55,824 nucleotides of DNA from an uncultured Opitutia bacterium (GTDB lineage: Bacteria > Verrucomicrobiota > Verrucomicrobiia > Opitutales > Opitutaceae). Of the stretch, positions 25,777 to 36,106 are shown piece after piece. Made by a program: the position numbers and the translations under genes. The stretch's first letter is position 1; the number at the start of each line of letters is the position of its first letter. Location of the stretch: assembly GCA_903827245.1 (NCBI GenBank), contig CAIKHO010000055.1, positions 1 to 55,824 on the forward strand, given 5' to 3'. The notes below the pieces were generated by a model, which had not been told where the DNA came from, searched no databases, and saw only the letters and a program-made list of their open reading frames with translations.

Positions 25777-25867
25777 GGTGGAACGCGTTGACCCCAACGC
25801 GTTGGATCGTTGGTGGGTCAAGCAATAGGCAGCGCACCCCAGCGCGTTGGGGTCAACGCGCTCCACC
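25777..25867. repeat. Palindromic element, family J
   Basis: The left arm begins GGTGGAACGCGTTGACCCC and the right arm ends GGGTCAACGCGCTCCACC, near-perfect inverse copies over about 28 nt. Sub-repeats CAACGCGTTGG occur within each arm. Located between two co-directional genes. Confidence 0.85.
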
Positions 25868-25883
25868 GGTTCTGGCGGAATCC

Positions 25884-26495
25884 TTACCGGTCGGGCCGCT
25901 TCAGGTCGAACCGGTCCGTGGTGCGCGTATAGGTCTCTCCGCCCAGGCGGCCGATTAGGTCGAGCTTCGCCGGATCCGGCAGGCCGCCCGGGTCCAGCAC
26001 CCCGTCGCTGACGTGCGCGAGCAGGATCCGCCCGAAGACCACGTTGGCCGCCAGCGGCCCCTCGCCGAGGCGCGTGATCGAGTGAAGCGTGCACTCGAAG
26101 CTCACGGGAGCCGCCGCCACCCGGGCCGGACGCACGCGCTCCGCCGGGGCTGACGCGATCCCGAACCGCTCGAATTCGCTTTCGCCGTAGGGCAGCAGCG
26201 CCGCGGTGGCGTTCATCTGCTCCGCCAGCGCGAAGGGCACGAGGTTGACCACGAACTCCGGCACCTGCTCGATGTTGCGCAGCGTGTCCTTCTTCGCGCC
26301 GTCCCGCGTGTTCGCCGGCACAAACATCAGCATGGGGGGATTCGAGCTGACGCCCTGGAAAAACGAGAAGGGCGCGAGGTTCGCCCGGCCTTCCGCCGAG
26401 ACGGTCGAAACCCACGCGATCGGCCGCGGCAGGATCGTGCCGACCAACCAGCGGTATACTTCGCGCGGCGGCAGCTGGGAAAAATCAAGTTTCAT
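25884..26495 (-). CDS. Flavin reductase-like FMN-binding protein
   Basis: A 203-residue protein of the flavin reductase-like domain family: YRWLVGTILPRPIAWVSTVS, NLAPFSFFQGVSSNPPMLMF and TLRNIEQVPEFVVNLVPF, with CTLHSITRLGEGP later. FMN binding is expected. Family members serve as reductase partners of monooxygenases or as stand-alone oxidoreductases; no monooxygenase is adjacent. It is divergent from the MFS gene with 232 bp between starts. Confidence 0.9.
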   Translation of the reverse strand: MKLDFSQLPPREVYRWLVGTILPRPIAWVSTVSAEGRANLAPFSFFQGVSSNPPMLMFVPANTRDGAKKDTLRNIEQVPEFVVNLVPFALAEQMNATAALLPYGESEFERFGIASAPAERVRPARVAAAPVSFECTLHSITRLGEGPLAANVVFGRILLAHVSDGVLDPGGLPDPAKLDLIGRLGGETYTRTTDRFDLKRPDR

Positions 26496-26727
26496 GGATT
26501 CGCGTGAAAGTAGCGCTGAGCCGCGGGGACACAACCCCGGGGCACGTGCCGTTTGCGCATGGCCACGCCAGACCGCCTCGCCCTGCGCGGGACAAACCCC
26601 GGATTTTTTCACCGTGAACAGGCACGGCCTGACACAAAAATACCTGCGGCCGGTTTTGCTCTCGCGGCCCGCTCTGCTCCAGCCTTGCAGGGGTCCGGCG
26701 CTTCTGGCTTTGTCTCGGCGCTTTCCC

Positions 26728-27993
26728 ATGAACCCCGTCATGCCCGCCCCTGCCGCGACTGTCTCCAACCGCCGGCTCGGCGCCGTGCTCGCCGCCGCAT
26801 TCCTCGGCTGGATGTTCGACGGGCTCGAGATGGGCGTCTTTCCGCTCATCGCCCGGCCCGCCCTCATGCAGATGCACCCCGCCAGCGGCGCCCCTGTCGA
26901 TGTCTTCATTGGCCACTGGATGGGCATCGTGAACGCGGCCTTCCTGTTCGGGGCCGCGACCGGCGGCATCGTGTTCGGCTGGCTCGGCGACCGGCTCGGC
27001 CGCGTGCGGGCCATGACGCTCAGCATCCTCTGCTACTCGCTGTTCACCGCGCTCACCTATTTTGCGCAGGAGCCGTGGCATATCGCGCTGACCCGTTTCC
27101 TCGCGGCCCTCGGCATGGGCGGCGAATGGTCGCTCGGCGTCGCGCTCGTCATGGAGATCTGGCCGGAAAAACACCGCCCGATGCTCGCGGGCGTCATCGG
27201 CGCCTCCTGCAACGCCGGCTTCCTCCTCATGGCGCTGATCGGCATGTCGTTCTCGGTCACCCAGACTTCCTGGCGCTGGGTCGCGCTGATCGGCGCCGGG
27301 CCCGCCCTCTTCACCTTTTTCCTGCGGCTCTTTGTGCCGGAATCCGAGCGCTGGCAGCATGCCACCGAGGCCGCCCCGAGTCATCCCCTGCGCGAGATCT
27401 TCTCGCCGGCCCTGCGCCGCACCACCCTCCTCGCCACCCTCTTCTGCGGCATCGCGCTGCTGGTGACCTGGGGAACCGTGCAATGGCTGCCCGCGTGGGC
27501 CGACCAGCTCACCGGCGGTACCATGCCCAAGGCCAAGGCTTACACCCAGGCCTTGTCCGCGTTCGGCTCCGTCGTCGGCTGCCTGATCGGCGCGTGGATG
27601 AGCCAGCGGATGGGCCGCCGTCCGGCGTATTTCGCGATGTGCCTGGGCTCGCTCATCACTTGCGCCATCCTCTTCCGCGGCATCTCCAGCTACGGCGCCC
27701 CGTTCCTCGGCATGGTGTTTGTCGTCGGCACGCTGACTGCCGCCTTCTACGGCTGGACCCCGCTCTATCTGCCCGAGCTTTTCCCCACGCGCATGCGCGC
27801 CACGGGCCAGGGGCTCGCCTACAACGCCGGCCGCGTCATCGCCGCCGTGGGCGCGCTGCAGATGGGCGCGTTCATGAAGGAATTTGACGGCAGCTACGCC
27901 AAGGCCGGCGCCACCGTGAGCCTGATTTACCTGCTCGGCATGGTCGTCATCTGGTTCGCCCCCGAGACCAAGGGCCGGCCGCTGCCGGCGTAG
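26728..27993 (+). CDS. MFS transporter (aromatic acid/sialate-type)
   Basis: A 421-residue protein with about twelve hydrophobic helices. The family loop motif is GWLGDRLGRVRAMTLS between helices 2 and 3 and RMGRRPAYFAM in the second half. The N-terminal FLGWMFDGLEMGVFPLI carries the acidic residues typical of the AAHS/NanT group of proton symporters. The segment LPELFPTRMRATGQGLAYN is also typical. The substrate is probably an organic or aromatic acid, by inference only. Confidence 0.88.
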   Translation: MNPVMPAPAATVSNRRLGAVLAAAFLGWMFDGLEMGVFPLIARPALMQMHPASGAPVDVFIGHWMGIVNAAFLFGAATGGIVFGWLGDRLGRVRAMTLSILCYSLFTALTYFAQEPWHIALTRFLAALGMGGEWSLGVALVMEIWPEKHRPMLAGVIGASCNAGFLLMALIGMSFSVTQTSWRWVALIGAGPALFTFFLRLFVPESERWQHATEAAPSHPLREIFSPALRRTTLLATLFCGIALLVTWGTVQWLPAWADQLTGGTMPKAKAYTQALSAFGSVVGCLIGAWMSQRMGRRPAYFAMCLGSLITCAILFRGISSYGAPFLGMVFVVGTLTAAFYGWTPLYLPELFPTRMRATGQGLAYNAGRVIAAVGALQMGAFMKEFDGSYAKAGATVSLIYLLGMVVIWFAPETKGRPLPA

Positions 27994-28001
27994 AAGAAGC
28001 C

Positions 28002-28123
28002 CGAGTCAAGAGCTCGGAGCCGAGCGTCAAGAGCCCGGAAACTTCCGCAGCCGCCGGCGGGCGGGGCACCACGGTCTGTGCCGGCATAGCCCTGGACTCT
28101 GGACTATACGGGCTCTCGACTTC
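28002..28123. repeat. Inverted repeat, family K copy 2
   Basis: GAGTCAAGAGCTCGGAGCC with GAGCGTCAAGAGCCCGG on the left, and CTGGACTCTGGACTATACG with GGGCTCTCGACTTC on the right. It lies between convergent genes. Confidence 0.65.
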
Positions 28124-28131
28124 TCCTTGCT

Positions 28132-29115
28132 TCAATACGGTCCGCGGATGTGCTTCGCGACCTCGCGCGCGTAGAACTCGGCGAGCTGCGCGTGCAGCGC
28201 CGGGCTGAGCGGCGCGAGCGAGGAGGCGCGCGCGTTGCCGCGAGCCTGCGCCGGATTCTTTGCGCCGGGAATGATCACGCTGACCGCGTCGAAATCGAGG
28301 CACCACCGCAGCGCGAGGTCGGCGAGCGACAGGCCGGCGGGCACCAGCGGCTTGAGCGCATCGGCCAGCTCCACGCCCTTCTCGAACGGCAGGCCCGCGA
28401 AGGTTTCACCCACGTTGAACTGCTGCCCGTCCCGGTTGAAATTGCGGTGATCGTTCGCCGGGAATGTCGTCGCCTTCGTCATCTTGCCCCCGAGGAGCCC
28501 GCTCGCCAGCGGCAGCCGGACCAGCAGCGCGACATTCTTCTTCTTGGCCTCGGCAAAGAGCGTGTGGATCGGTTTCTGCCGGAAAATGTTGAAGATGATC
28601 TGGAGCGCCGCGAGGCCCTCCTGGCGGAGGCACACCTGCGCCTCCTCCATCGATTCCACGCTCACGCCGAAGTCCCGGATCTTCCCCTCGCGCTTCAACT
28701 CCCGCAGGTGATCGAAGATCTCGCCCCGCTTCAGCACCTCCAGCGGGATGCAGTGGAGCTGGGTCAGATCGAGCGTCTCCACGCCCAGCCGGGCCAGTGA
28801 TGCCTCCGTGTGCTGACGCACGCCCTCGCGCGTGAAGTTGGCCGGCCAGCCCGGCGGACTGAATCGGCCGAGCTTCGTCGCGACGTAAACCGGCGCCTTG
28901 GTCTCCTTCAGGAATTTCCCGATGAATTTTTCCGCGCGCCCCATGCCGTAGACGTCCGCCGTGTCGAAAAACGTCGTGCCGGCCTCGTACGCCGTGCGCA
29001 GCGTGGCCATCGCGTCCTCCTCGCTGACATTGCCCCAGCCCGCGCCCAACTGCCAGGTGCCAAGCCCCACCTCGCCGACCGCGCGGCCGGTGTGTCCGAA
29101 AATGCGTGTCTTCAT
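28132..29115 (-). CDS. Aldo/keto reductase
   Basis: A 327-residue NADPH-dependent oxidoreductase. Family landmarks are GLGTWQLGAGWG, FFDTADVYGMGRAEKFIGKF (catalytic Asp and Tyr), the Lys in YVATKLGRF, the His in LTQLHCIPLE, and SVIIPGAKNPAQARGNA near the C-terminus. It is of the YajO/Tas-like type. The start was set at MKTRIFGHTG. The substrate is unknown; it is divergent from dsbD. Confidence 0.92.
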   Translation of the reverse strand: MKTRIFGHTGRAVGEVGLGTWQLGAGWGNVSEEDAMATLRTAYEAGTTFFDTADVYGMGRAEKFIGKFLKETKAPVYVATKLGRFSPPGWPANFTREGVRQHTEASLARLGVETLDLTQLHCIPLEVLKRGEIFDHLRELKREGKIRDFGVSVESMEEAQVCLRQEGLAALQIIFNIFRQKPIHTLFAEAKKKNVALLVRLPLASGLLGGKMTKATTFPANDHRNFNRDGQQFNVGETFAGLPFEKGVELADALKPLVPAGLSLADLALRWCLDFDAVSVIIPGAKNPAQARGNARASSLAPLSPALHAQLAEFYAREVAKHIRGPY

Positions 29116-29187
29116 CGCCCCCGACGCTGCAAGCCCCTCCGCCCGTTGCAAGCCAGCCCCGAAGCCCAGGCTTGGCACGCAGCAGAC

Positions 29188-29282
29188 AATCTTTCTCTTT
29201 TCCTCTTTATTCTTCCTCTTTCGTCAGGCCGTCCGGGTTGGTTTCAGAAAGAGGGAGAATAAAGAGGAAAGAGAAAGATTGT
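29188..29282. repeat. Pyrimidine/purine hairpin, family E copy 3
   Basis: A left arm of about 37 nt (CAATCTTTCTCTTTTCCTC to TTTCGTCAG) pairs almost fully with a purine-rich right arm (CAGAAAGAGGGAGAATAAAG to AAAGATTG). The TTTCGTCAG boundary is conserved in other copies. Confidence 0.85.
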
Positions 29283-29387
29283 TCTCACGCATCGTCCCCG
29301 GGGAATGTTTCCATCCTGTTACACAATGAGCCGCGGGAAGAAACCTCTGCGTTTGCACCTCTCATTGAAACCACCTTAACTCTTCCG

Positions 29388-31538
29388 ATGATTCCGCCCC
29401 GTTCCACGCTGTCGCTGCGCCCATGGCTGATGCTGGGGCTTGCGCTCGCCGCGCTTTCCCCAGTCCGTGCCGCGCTGGCTTCCCTCGGGGCACCGTCGCA
29501 CGTGCAGGCTTCGCTGGTTGCGGCCGATACCTCGATCCAGCCCGGAAAGCCTTTCACCGTCGCCCTGCACCTTGTCCACGACCCGCACTGGCATACCTAC
29601 TGGCTCAACCCGGGCACCGGCCTCGCCACGGCGCTCAAATGGACGCTGCCCGCCGGCTTCACCGCGGGTGACATCCAGTGGCCCGCTCCCATCGTGATCA
29701 AGGACCCGGCCGGCAACGTCACCGGCTCCGGCTACGATGGCGACCTGTTGCTGCCGGTCACCATCACGCCTCCCTCCGACCTGCAGCCCGGCTCGTCCGT
29801 CGAGCTCAGGGCGCGCGGCGAATGGCTGATGTGTGCGGAGGTCTGCGTGCCGGGCAGCGCCGACGTGGCGCTCAGCCTGCCGGTGATGGCCGCCGCTGCT
29901 GCGCCCGACGCCCGCTGGGGCGAGAAGATCCGCGCAGTCCTCGCCGGACTTCCGCGAGCCGACGCGGCCTGGAGCATCACGGCCACGCGCAATGCCACGG
30001 CTGTCACGCTCACCCTCATGCCGGCCGCCAGCCCGGGCGGCCGCACCCCGCGCGACCCGCATTTTTTCGCCGATGACAGCCTCATCGCCTTCGACCAGCC
30101 GCAGTCGGTCCGCAGCGCCGGCGGCGGCTTCGTGCTCACGCTGCCCATCCCGTCCGACGGCCCGGCAAACCCCACCCGTCTGCTCGGCGTCGTCACGTCC
30201 GAAACCGGCTGGCTGCCCGACGGGTCGCTCCGCGGCCTGCGCGTGGATGTGCCGCTCGCTATAGGCCAGGTCGCCGATCTCGCCCCCTCTTCAACGACCG
30301 CGCCGGCCGGCCTGCTCGGCACGCTGCTCCTCGCTTTCGTCGGCGGGCTCATCCTCAACCTCATGCCCTGCGTCTTCCCCGTGCTGGGCATCAAGATCCT
30401 CGGCTTCGTCAACCAGGCCGGGCACGAGCGCGGCAAGGTCGTCGCGCACGGCCTCGTGTTTGCCCTCGGTGTGCTGCTCTCCTTCTGGTCGCTCGCGGCC
30501 GTGCTCGCCATCCTGCGCGCCGGCGGCAGCCAGCTCGGCTGGGGGTTTCAGCTGCAGTCTCCCGCGTTTGTCTTCGCCCTCGCGGCGGTGATGCTCGTCT
30601 TCGCGCTGAACATGAGCGGCGTGTTCGAGTTCGGCCTCCGCGCGACGGCCGTCGGGGGCAGCCTGCAGACCAAGTCCGGCTTTGCGGGCTCGTTCTTCAC
30701 CGGCGTGCTGGCGACCGTGGTGGCCACGCCGTGCTCGGCCCCCTTCCTCGCACCCGCGCTCGGCGCGGCGCTCGCGCTCTCGACGGTGCAGTCGTTCGCG
30801 ATCTTCACCGCCATCGCCCTCGGCCTCGCCCTGCCCTACCTGTTGCTCTCGATCTTCCCCGGCGCCGTGAAGGTGCTGCCACGCCCGGGTGCGTGGATGG
30901 AAACGTTCAAGCAGTTCATGGCGTTCCCGCTCTACGCGACCGTCGGCTACCTCGTCTGGGTGCTGGCCGGCCAGACGGGGGACGAAGGTTTTCAAAACGT
31001 CCTGTTCGGCCTCGTGCTCATCGCGATGGGCGTGTGGGTCTATGGCCGGTGGAACGCTCCCGGCGCCTCCCCGGGCCGCACCCGTTTCGGATTCGCCGGG
31101 CTCGTCGTGCTCGTCCTCGCGGGCGCGTGGCTCGGCTGGCCACAAAATGCCGCGGCTAAAAGCGCCGCCGCGCAGGCCTCGGGCGCGCCCGAGGTCGTCT
31201 GGGAAAAATGGAGCCCCGAGGCGGTCGCGAAGCTCCGCGCCGACGGCCGCATCGTCTATGTCGACTTCACCGCACGCTGGTGCGCCACCTGCCAGGCCAA
31301 CAAGAAGCTGGTGTTTCACTCCCGCGAGGTGCTGAAGACCTTTGCCGACAAAAACATCGCCACGCTGCGCGGGGACTGGACCAACCAGGATCCGGCCATC
31401 ACCGCCGAGCTCGCGAAATACCAGCGCAGCGCCGTGCCGTTCAACCAGGTCTGGCTGCCCGGGAAGGACGAGCCGGTCCTGCTGCCCGAGCTGCTCACGC
31501 CGAACACGGTCCTGACCGCGGTGAATTCGAAGGGTTGA
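29388..31538 (+). CDS. dsbD: Thiol:disulfide interchange protein, DsbD/ScsB family
   Basis: A 716-residue protein. After a signal peptide (LMLGLALAALSPVRAAL) comes a periplasmic DsbD-alpha-type domain with the Cys pair in EWLMCAEVCVPG. An eight-helix DsbD-beta membrane domain (about 300-560) carries the two redox Cys in NLMPCVFPVLGIK and ATPCSAPFLAPALG. A C-terminal thioredoxin domain has DFTARWCATCQANKK (CATC). It moves electrons from cytoplasmic thioredoxin to periplasmic substrates. The large N-terminal domain resembles ScsB more than E. coli DsbD. It stands alone between repeats. Confidence 0.93.
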   Translation: MIPPRSTLSLRPWLMLGLALAALSPVRAALASLGAPSHVQASLVAADTSIQPGKPFTVALHLVHDPHWHTYWLNPGTGLATALKWTLPAGFTAGDIQWPAPIVIKDPAGNVTGSGYDGDLLLPVTITPPSDLQPGSSVELRARGEWLMCAEVCVPGSADVALSLPVMAAAAAPDARWGEKIRAVLAGLPRADAAWSITATRNATAVTLTLMPAASPGGRTPRDPHFFADDSLIAFDQPQSVRSAGGGFVLTLPIPSDGPANPTRLLGVVTSETGWLPDGSLRGLRVDVPLAIGQVADLAPSSTTAPAGLLGTLLLAFVGGLILNLMPCVFPVLGIKILGFVNQAGHERGKVVAHGLVFALGVLLSFWSLAAVLAILRAGGSQLGWGFQLQSPAFVFALAAVMLVFALNMSGVFEFGLRATAVGGSLQTKSGFAGSFFTGVLATVVATPCSAPFLAPALGAALALSTVQSFAIFTAIALGLALPYLLLSIFPGAVKVLPRPGAWMETFKQFMAFPLYATVGYLVWVLAGQTGDEGFQNVLFGLVLIAMGVWVYGRWNAPGASPGRTRFGFAGLVVLVLAGAWLGWPQNAAAKSAAAQASGAPEVVWEKWSPEAVAKLRADGRIVYVDFTARWCATCQANKKLVFHSREVLKTFADKNIATLRGDWTNQDPAITAELAKYQRSAVPFNQVWLPGKDEPVLLPELLTPNTVLTAVNSKG

Positions 31539-31560
31539 GGCAGTGATCACGCGGTCGGAT

Positions 31561-31642
31561 GTAGCAGCCGAGCAGCGGCGATGAGGCTGAATTCAAGTGC
31601 GTGGCCCAAGCCAGCCTCGTTGCCCGGCTGCTCCATTACTAC
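31561..31642. repeat. Palindromic element, family B copy 2
   Basis: GTAGCAGCCGAGCAGCGGCG on the left; CCAGCCTCGTTGCCCGGC and CTGCTCCATTACTAC on the right. It is a diverged copy of the element between msrP and msrQ. Confidence 0.78.
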
Positions 31643-31700
31643 ATTCGAGAGGTTGAGCAAAAGCGCTCGTGGAACGCATGGCAGGTCTTCTGCTTAGGCT

Positions 31701-32774
31701 ATGCGCGTGGATCACAACTGTAGTCTCCGACGCCCTGCCCAAATCCAATATCGATGTTGGCCGGTCTTTGCTTGGCTGGCCCTCGCTTGGTGTGGCCTTT
31801 CCACCGGTTGCGGAAAAACAAACGGAACCGCCGACACAATGGATCCCACCGCCGGATCCAAGGCGCCCGTGAAGGTTGTCTTCCAGACCAACTGGACCGC
31901 ACAGCCGGAGCAGGGCGGCTATTACCAGGCGCAGGCGAAGGGGTTTTTCAAGGAGGCCGGGGTTGACGTGACGATCGTGCCGGGCGGACCGGGGGCGTTC
32001 CCGATGCAAAAGGTGGCCGTCGGGCAGGCGCAGTTCGGGATCGGGCGCAGCGACGACCTCATTCTCGCCGTCCAGCAGGGCCTGCCGCTCGTGATCGTCT
32101 GCGCCCAGCTCGAGCACGACCCGCAGGGGATCACCGTGCACGAGGAAAGCCCGGTGAAGCGCTTCGAGGATCTCGATGGCAAAACCATCAAGGCCGTGCC
32201 CGGCCAGGCCTGGCTCGATTTCCTGAAGCTGCGGTACAAGATCAATTTCAGCGTCGTGCCCGAAAACTACGGCTACGCCCAGTTCATCGCCGACCCCAGC
32301 TACATCCAGCAGGGCTACCTCACCACCGACGCCTATTACTGTGGCCTGCATGGCGTGAAGGTGCGCGTCCTGCTCATCGCCGATTCCGGCTACGACGCCT
32401 ACCGCGTGGTCTTCACGAGCCGGGACTTCCTCAAGCAGCATCCGGACGCCGTCCGCGCCTTTGTCGCCGCCTCCATCCGCGGCTGGAACGATTTCATCGA
32501 CGGGGATTCCAAGCCAGCCGAGGCGTTGCTGACCAAGGACAATGCCGAAAATACCCCCGAGCTCATGGCCTATGTGCGCACGGCGCTGCGCGACCACGGC
32601 ATGGTGAGCGGTAACCCGGCAAAAAAGGAGCGCACCGGCCTGATCACGCGGGAAAGGATCAACGACCAGATCAACATCCTCCGACAGCTCGGATTGCTGA
32701 CGACGCCATTGTCCGCCGATCAGGTCGCCACGTTTGATTTTTTGCCCGACGAACCGAGGGAAGCGTCTCACTGA
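31701..32774 (+). CDS. NMT1/THI5-like ABC transporter substrate-binding lipoprotein
   Basis: A 357-residue lipoprotein with a hydrophobic leader and lipobox LSTGC (Cys about 37). The body is a type 2 periplasmic binding protein of the NMT1/THI5 group: VVFQTNWTAQPEQGGYYQAQ, KGFFKEAGVDVTIVPGGPG, FGIGRSDDLILAVQQGLPL and FEDLDGKTIKAVPG. The group binds pyrimidine thiamine precursors, nitrate/taurine-like sulfonates or similar small molecules. No permease or ATPase gene adjoins in this window, so the ligand stays open. Downstream the remnant of a kinase gene begins within repeats. Confidence 0.88.
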   Translation: MRVDHNCSLRRPAQIQYRCWPVFAWLALAWCGLSTGCGKTNGTADTMDPTAGSKAPVKVVFQTNWTAQPEQGGYYQAQAKGFFKEAGVDVTIVPGGPGAFPMQKVAVGQAQFGIGRSDDLILAVQQGLPLVIVCAQLEHDPQGITVHEESPVKRFEDLDGKTIKAVPGQAWLDFLKLRYKINFSVVPENYGYAQFIADPSYIQQGYLTTDAYYCGLHGVKVRVLLIADSGYDAYRVVFTSRDFLKQHPDAVRAFVAASIRGWNDFIDGDSKPAEALLTKDNAENTPELMAYVRTALRDHGMVSGNPAKKERTGLITRERINDQINILRQLGLLTTPLSADQVATFDFLPDEPREASH

Positions 32775-32795
32775 AGAAATCGCCTGAATCCGCCA

Positions 32796-32950
32796 TGTAG
32801 TCGCAGCCGACGTGAGGAGGCTGGGCTCGAACCCGGATCGATCTCGGTTCCGCTCCTGTGCCAACGGATTGGAATCAGATGTTTTACAGGAGACGATCCG
32901 AGAGAAAACCGAGGACAAAAGGAGCCCGGCCTCGTCACCTCGGCTGCTAC
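32796..32950. repeat. Nested palindromes: family A copy 3 inside family B copy 3
   Basis: The outer element begins TGTAGTCGCAGCCGACGTG and ends CGTCACCTCGGCTGCTAC. Between its arms lies a whole family A element (32843-32914) with arms CTCGGTTCCGCTCCTGT and ACAGGAGACGATCCGAG. The next gene starts immediately after and lacks its beginning. Confidence 0.85.
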
Positions 32951-32961
32951 ATCCGGATGAA

Positions 32962-33747
<786 letters not shown>

Positions 33748-33765
33748 CCTGCCGCGCCCCGGCCG

Positions 33766-33856
33766 GACGTTAAGAAGGAAGGAGGAGGAATTAAGAAGCC
33801 GGCGGCACCGGATCGGTGCTCCAAAATTCTTCCTTCTTCCTTCCTCCTTCTTACGT
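33766..33856. repeat. Purine/pyrimidine hairpin, family E-like degenerate copy
   Basis: GTTAAGAAGGAAGGAGGAGG near the left end and CTTCCTCCTTCTTACG near the right end are inverse copies around a centre with its own short palindrome (GCACCGGATCGGTGC). Confidence 0.75.
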
Positions 33857-33863
33857 TCCCTCC

Positions 33864-34592
33864 ATGTGCACCCGGTTCCTGCTGCTTCAGCAACATTTTC
33901 GCGAGGTCCTGGAGCGGCTCGGCCTCGACCAGGTGCCGGAGTTCGCGTCGCGCTATAACATCGCCCCCGGCACACCCATCCCCGCCGTGCGGACCAAGGT
34001 GAAGAAGCCGCCCCCCGGTCCCCACGAAACCGACGGTACGCGCGAATGTGTCTCCCTGCATTGGGGCCTCACCCCCGCTTGGGCGAAGACCCGCGGCGCC
34101 GGCATCATGAACGCCCGCGCGGAGACGCTCGCGGGCAAGCCTTCGTTCCGCGACGCCTTCCGCACCCGGCGCTGCGTGATCCCCGCGAGCGGGTTCTACG
34201 AATGGGCGGTCCTCGGGCGCACCCGCCAGCCGTGGCTTTTCCGCCGGGGGGACGGGCAGCCGTTCGGCCTCGCGGGCCTGTGGGAAAGCTGGCGCGCGCC
34301 CGATGGCACCGTGCTCGAGTCCTGCGCCATCATCACCACGGAGCCCAACGACCTCATACGCCCCATCCACCACCGCATGCCCGTCATGCTCTCGCCCGAC
34401 CAGTTTGATCCCTGGCTCGACCCCCGGGAAACCGACCCGGACAGGCTCTCCCCCATGCTGCGCCCGCCAGACGCCGGGGCCATGAGCGCCACCGCGCTGG
34501 CTCCCCGCGTGAACAGCGTCCGCCACGACGACCCGGCCTGCCTCGATCCGGCGGGAACTGAAACCGGCCCGCAGCTTTCGCTGGAGATGTGA
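33864..34592 (+). CDS. SOS response-associated peptidase, HMCES/YedK family
   Basis: A 242-residue protein that crosslinks to abasic sites in single-stranded DNA. The initiator Met is followed by the essential Cys2 (MCTRF), which becomes the N-terminal residue. Active-site segments are [50 protein letters not shown] and IHHRMPVML (catalytic Glu and His). The start is fixed by the required Met-Cys. It stands alone; regulation by LexA cannot be judged from what I see. Confidence 0.95.
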   Translation: MCTRFLLLQQHFREVLERLGLDQVPEFASRYNIAPGTPIPAVRTKVKKPPPGPHETDGTRECVSLHWGLTPAWAKTRGAGIMNARAETLAGKPSFRDAFRTRRCVIPASGFYEWAVLGRTRQPWLFRRGDGQPFGLAGLWESWRAPDGTVLESCAIITTEPNDLIRPIHHRMPVMLSPDQFDPWLDPRETDPDRLSPMLRPPDAGAMSATALAPRVNSVRHDDPACLDPAGTETGPQLSLEM

Positions 34593-34760
34593 CGGCGGGA
34601 TGTGCGTTCTCCCACGTGAAATTTCACACGGAGCCACGGAGGCCAGGAGGTCGGAAAGCCAGAAGGCCTGATTTCCGACCCTCTGGCCATCCGCTCCCGG
34701 CTTTCCGTCATTCCGGCCTTCAAGCCTCCCTGTCCTCCATAGCCTTGGCGAAGGAGGATG
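34593..34760. repeat. Composite repeat: family D unit array plus family L hairpin
   Basis: Units such as GGAAAGCCAGAAGGCC, GATTTCCGACCCTCTGGCC and CGGCTTTCCGTCATTCCGG alternate in 8-nt steps. The array is enclosed by CCACGGAGG and CCTCC, and a family L hairpin follows at 34735-34758 (CCTCC, loop ATAGCCTTGGCGAA, GGAGG). No gene is present. Confidence 0.75.
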
Positions 34761-34845
34761 CGCGAAATATTTCATTTCCGACCAGGGTCCATCGAACCGC
34801 CTTGTCCCCGCACGGTCAGTCTGCGATCAAGTCCCGCGCCGCCCC

Positions 34846-35991
34846 TTGAACCTGCTCGACCGCTATATCTTCCGCAGCGTCCTTTTTTCCTGCGCGATGG
34901 CCGTGGGCCTGTTCGCGTTCGTGCTGACGCTCGGGAATGTCATCCGCGACCTGCTCGGCCTAATCCTCTCCGGGCAGCTGCCGCCGCTTCTGGCCGGCGA
35001 GCTCATCCTCCTCACCGTCGCCTCCGTCGCTACCTACGCGCTGCCGATCGGGATCCTGACGGGTGTGCTGCTCACGCTCGGCCGTCTCTCGGCCGACAGC
35101 GAGATCACCGCCATGCGCACCAGCGGGATCAGCCTGTTGCGCATCGCCCGGCCGGTCTATCTTCTCGCCGCGCTCGGCGTGGTCACCGCGCTGTATGTTA
35201 ACTTCGAGTCCATGCCATCGGCCAAGACCAGGTATGAACTGCAGCTGGCCGACGCCGTGCGCACCAACCCCCTGCGCCTGATCAAGCCGAAGACCTTCAT
35301 CCGCGATTTTCCCGGCCGCGTGGTCTATGTCGGCGACATCCAGGGAGCCGTGATGCGCGATATCTGGCTCTGGGAACTCGACAAGGAAGGGCTCGCCGTG
35401 CGGCTGGTGCGCGCCGGCTCGGGGCGCCTGGACTTCGATGCCGAGACCACCGAGCTCATCGTCACCCTGAACCACGCGCAGTGGGAGGAACGCAACGAGA
35501 AGAATCCCGAGAATTTCTCCGAGCCCTCACGCACCGGATCATTTGAGTCGGCCCAGCCGGTGCGGCTTTCGCTGCAGGGCCTGTTCGGCCATCCGGGCAA
35601 GCGACAGAAGCCGGCCTGGATGACCTACAAGGAACTGCAGGTGGAACAGGCGCGGGTCGCGGCGCTGCCGGTGGCGCCGGGCCAGGAGCGGGACCATGCG
35701 CGCGACGTGATGAAGATCACCCTCACGATCCAGGACAAGTTCACCATGTCCCTCGCCGTGCTTTCCTTCGCCCTCGTCGGCGTGCCGCTCGGCATCAAGG
35801 TGTCGCGCCGGGAGACCTCCGCCAACCTCGGCGTCGCCGTGATGCTCGCACTCGGCTATTATTTCCTCACCACCGCCGTGGGCTGGCTCGACCGGCATCC
35901 GGAGTACCGCCCCGACCTGCTGCTCTGGCTGCCGAACGCGATCTTCCTCGCCCTCGGCGTCTGGCTCTTCCGCCGGATCGACCGGAGGTGA
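34846..35991 (+). CDS. LptF/LptG family lipopolysaccharide-export permease
   Basis: A 381-residue protein with three N-terminal and three C-terminal membrane helices around a periplasmic beta-rich domain. The opening LLDRYIFRSVLFSCAMAV, the SADSEITAMRTSGISLLRI coupling segment and the C-terminal ALVGVPLGIKVSRRETSANL are diagnostic. The protein forms, with a partner permease and LptB, the ABC motor moving LPS to the Lpt bridge. The start is a TTG, since no ATG or GTG lies between the repeat and the first conserved residues. No second permease gene adjoins. Confidence 0.92.
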   Translation: MNLLDRYIFRSVLFSCAMAVGLFAFVLTLGNVIRDLLGLILSGQLPPLLAGELILLTVASVATYALPIGILTGVLLTLGRLSADSEITAMRTSGISLLRIARPVYLLAALGVVTALYVNFESMPSAKTRYELQLADAVRTNPLRLIKPKTFIRDFPGRVVYVGDIQGAVMRDIWLWELDKEGLAVRLVRAGSGRLDFDAETTELIVTLNHAQWEERNEKNPENFSEPSRTGSFESAQPVRLSLQGLFGHPGKRQKPAWMTYKELQVEQARVAALPVAPGQERDHARDVMKITLTIQDKFTMSLAVLSFALVGVPLGIKVSRRETSANLGVAVMLALGYYFLTTAVGWLDRHPEYRPDLLLWLPNAIFLALGVWLFRRIDRR

Positions 35992-36104
35992 GCCGGAAGG
36001 CCGGAAGGCCCGAGGGTCAGAAAGCCGGAAGATCAGAAGTGCCGAAGCGCGGATGGACTGATAGAGGACATCAACCCTTCCGGCCTTCCGGCGCCCTGGC
36101 GCGA
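35992..36104. repeat. Family D 8-nt-unit inverted array
   Basis: GCCGGAAGGCCGGAAGGCCC and AGGGTCAGAAAGCCGGAAG on the left, CCCTTCCGGCCTTCCGGC on the right. It lies between the convergent lptF-like and arnD genes. Confidence 0.75.
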
Positions 36105-36106
36105 AA

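Noticed and set aside
25720-26415. N-terminal extension of the agarase-like gene to 26415
   Set aside because: It overlaps the flavin reductase gene antiparallel or in another frame, and the extension has no similarity; the ATG at 25719 gives a normal protein.
30291-31550. 419-codon minus-strand frame opposite dsbD
   Set aside because: An antisense shadow with low-complexity composition.
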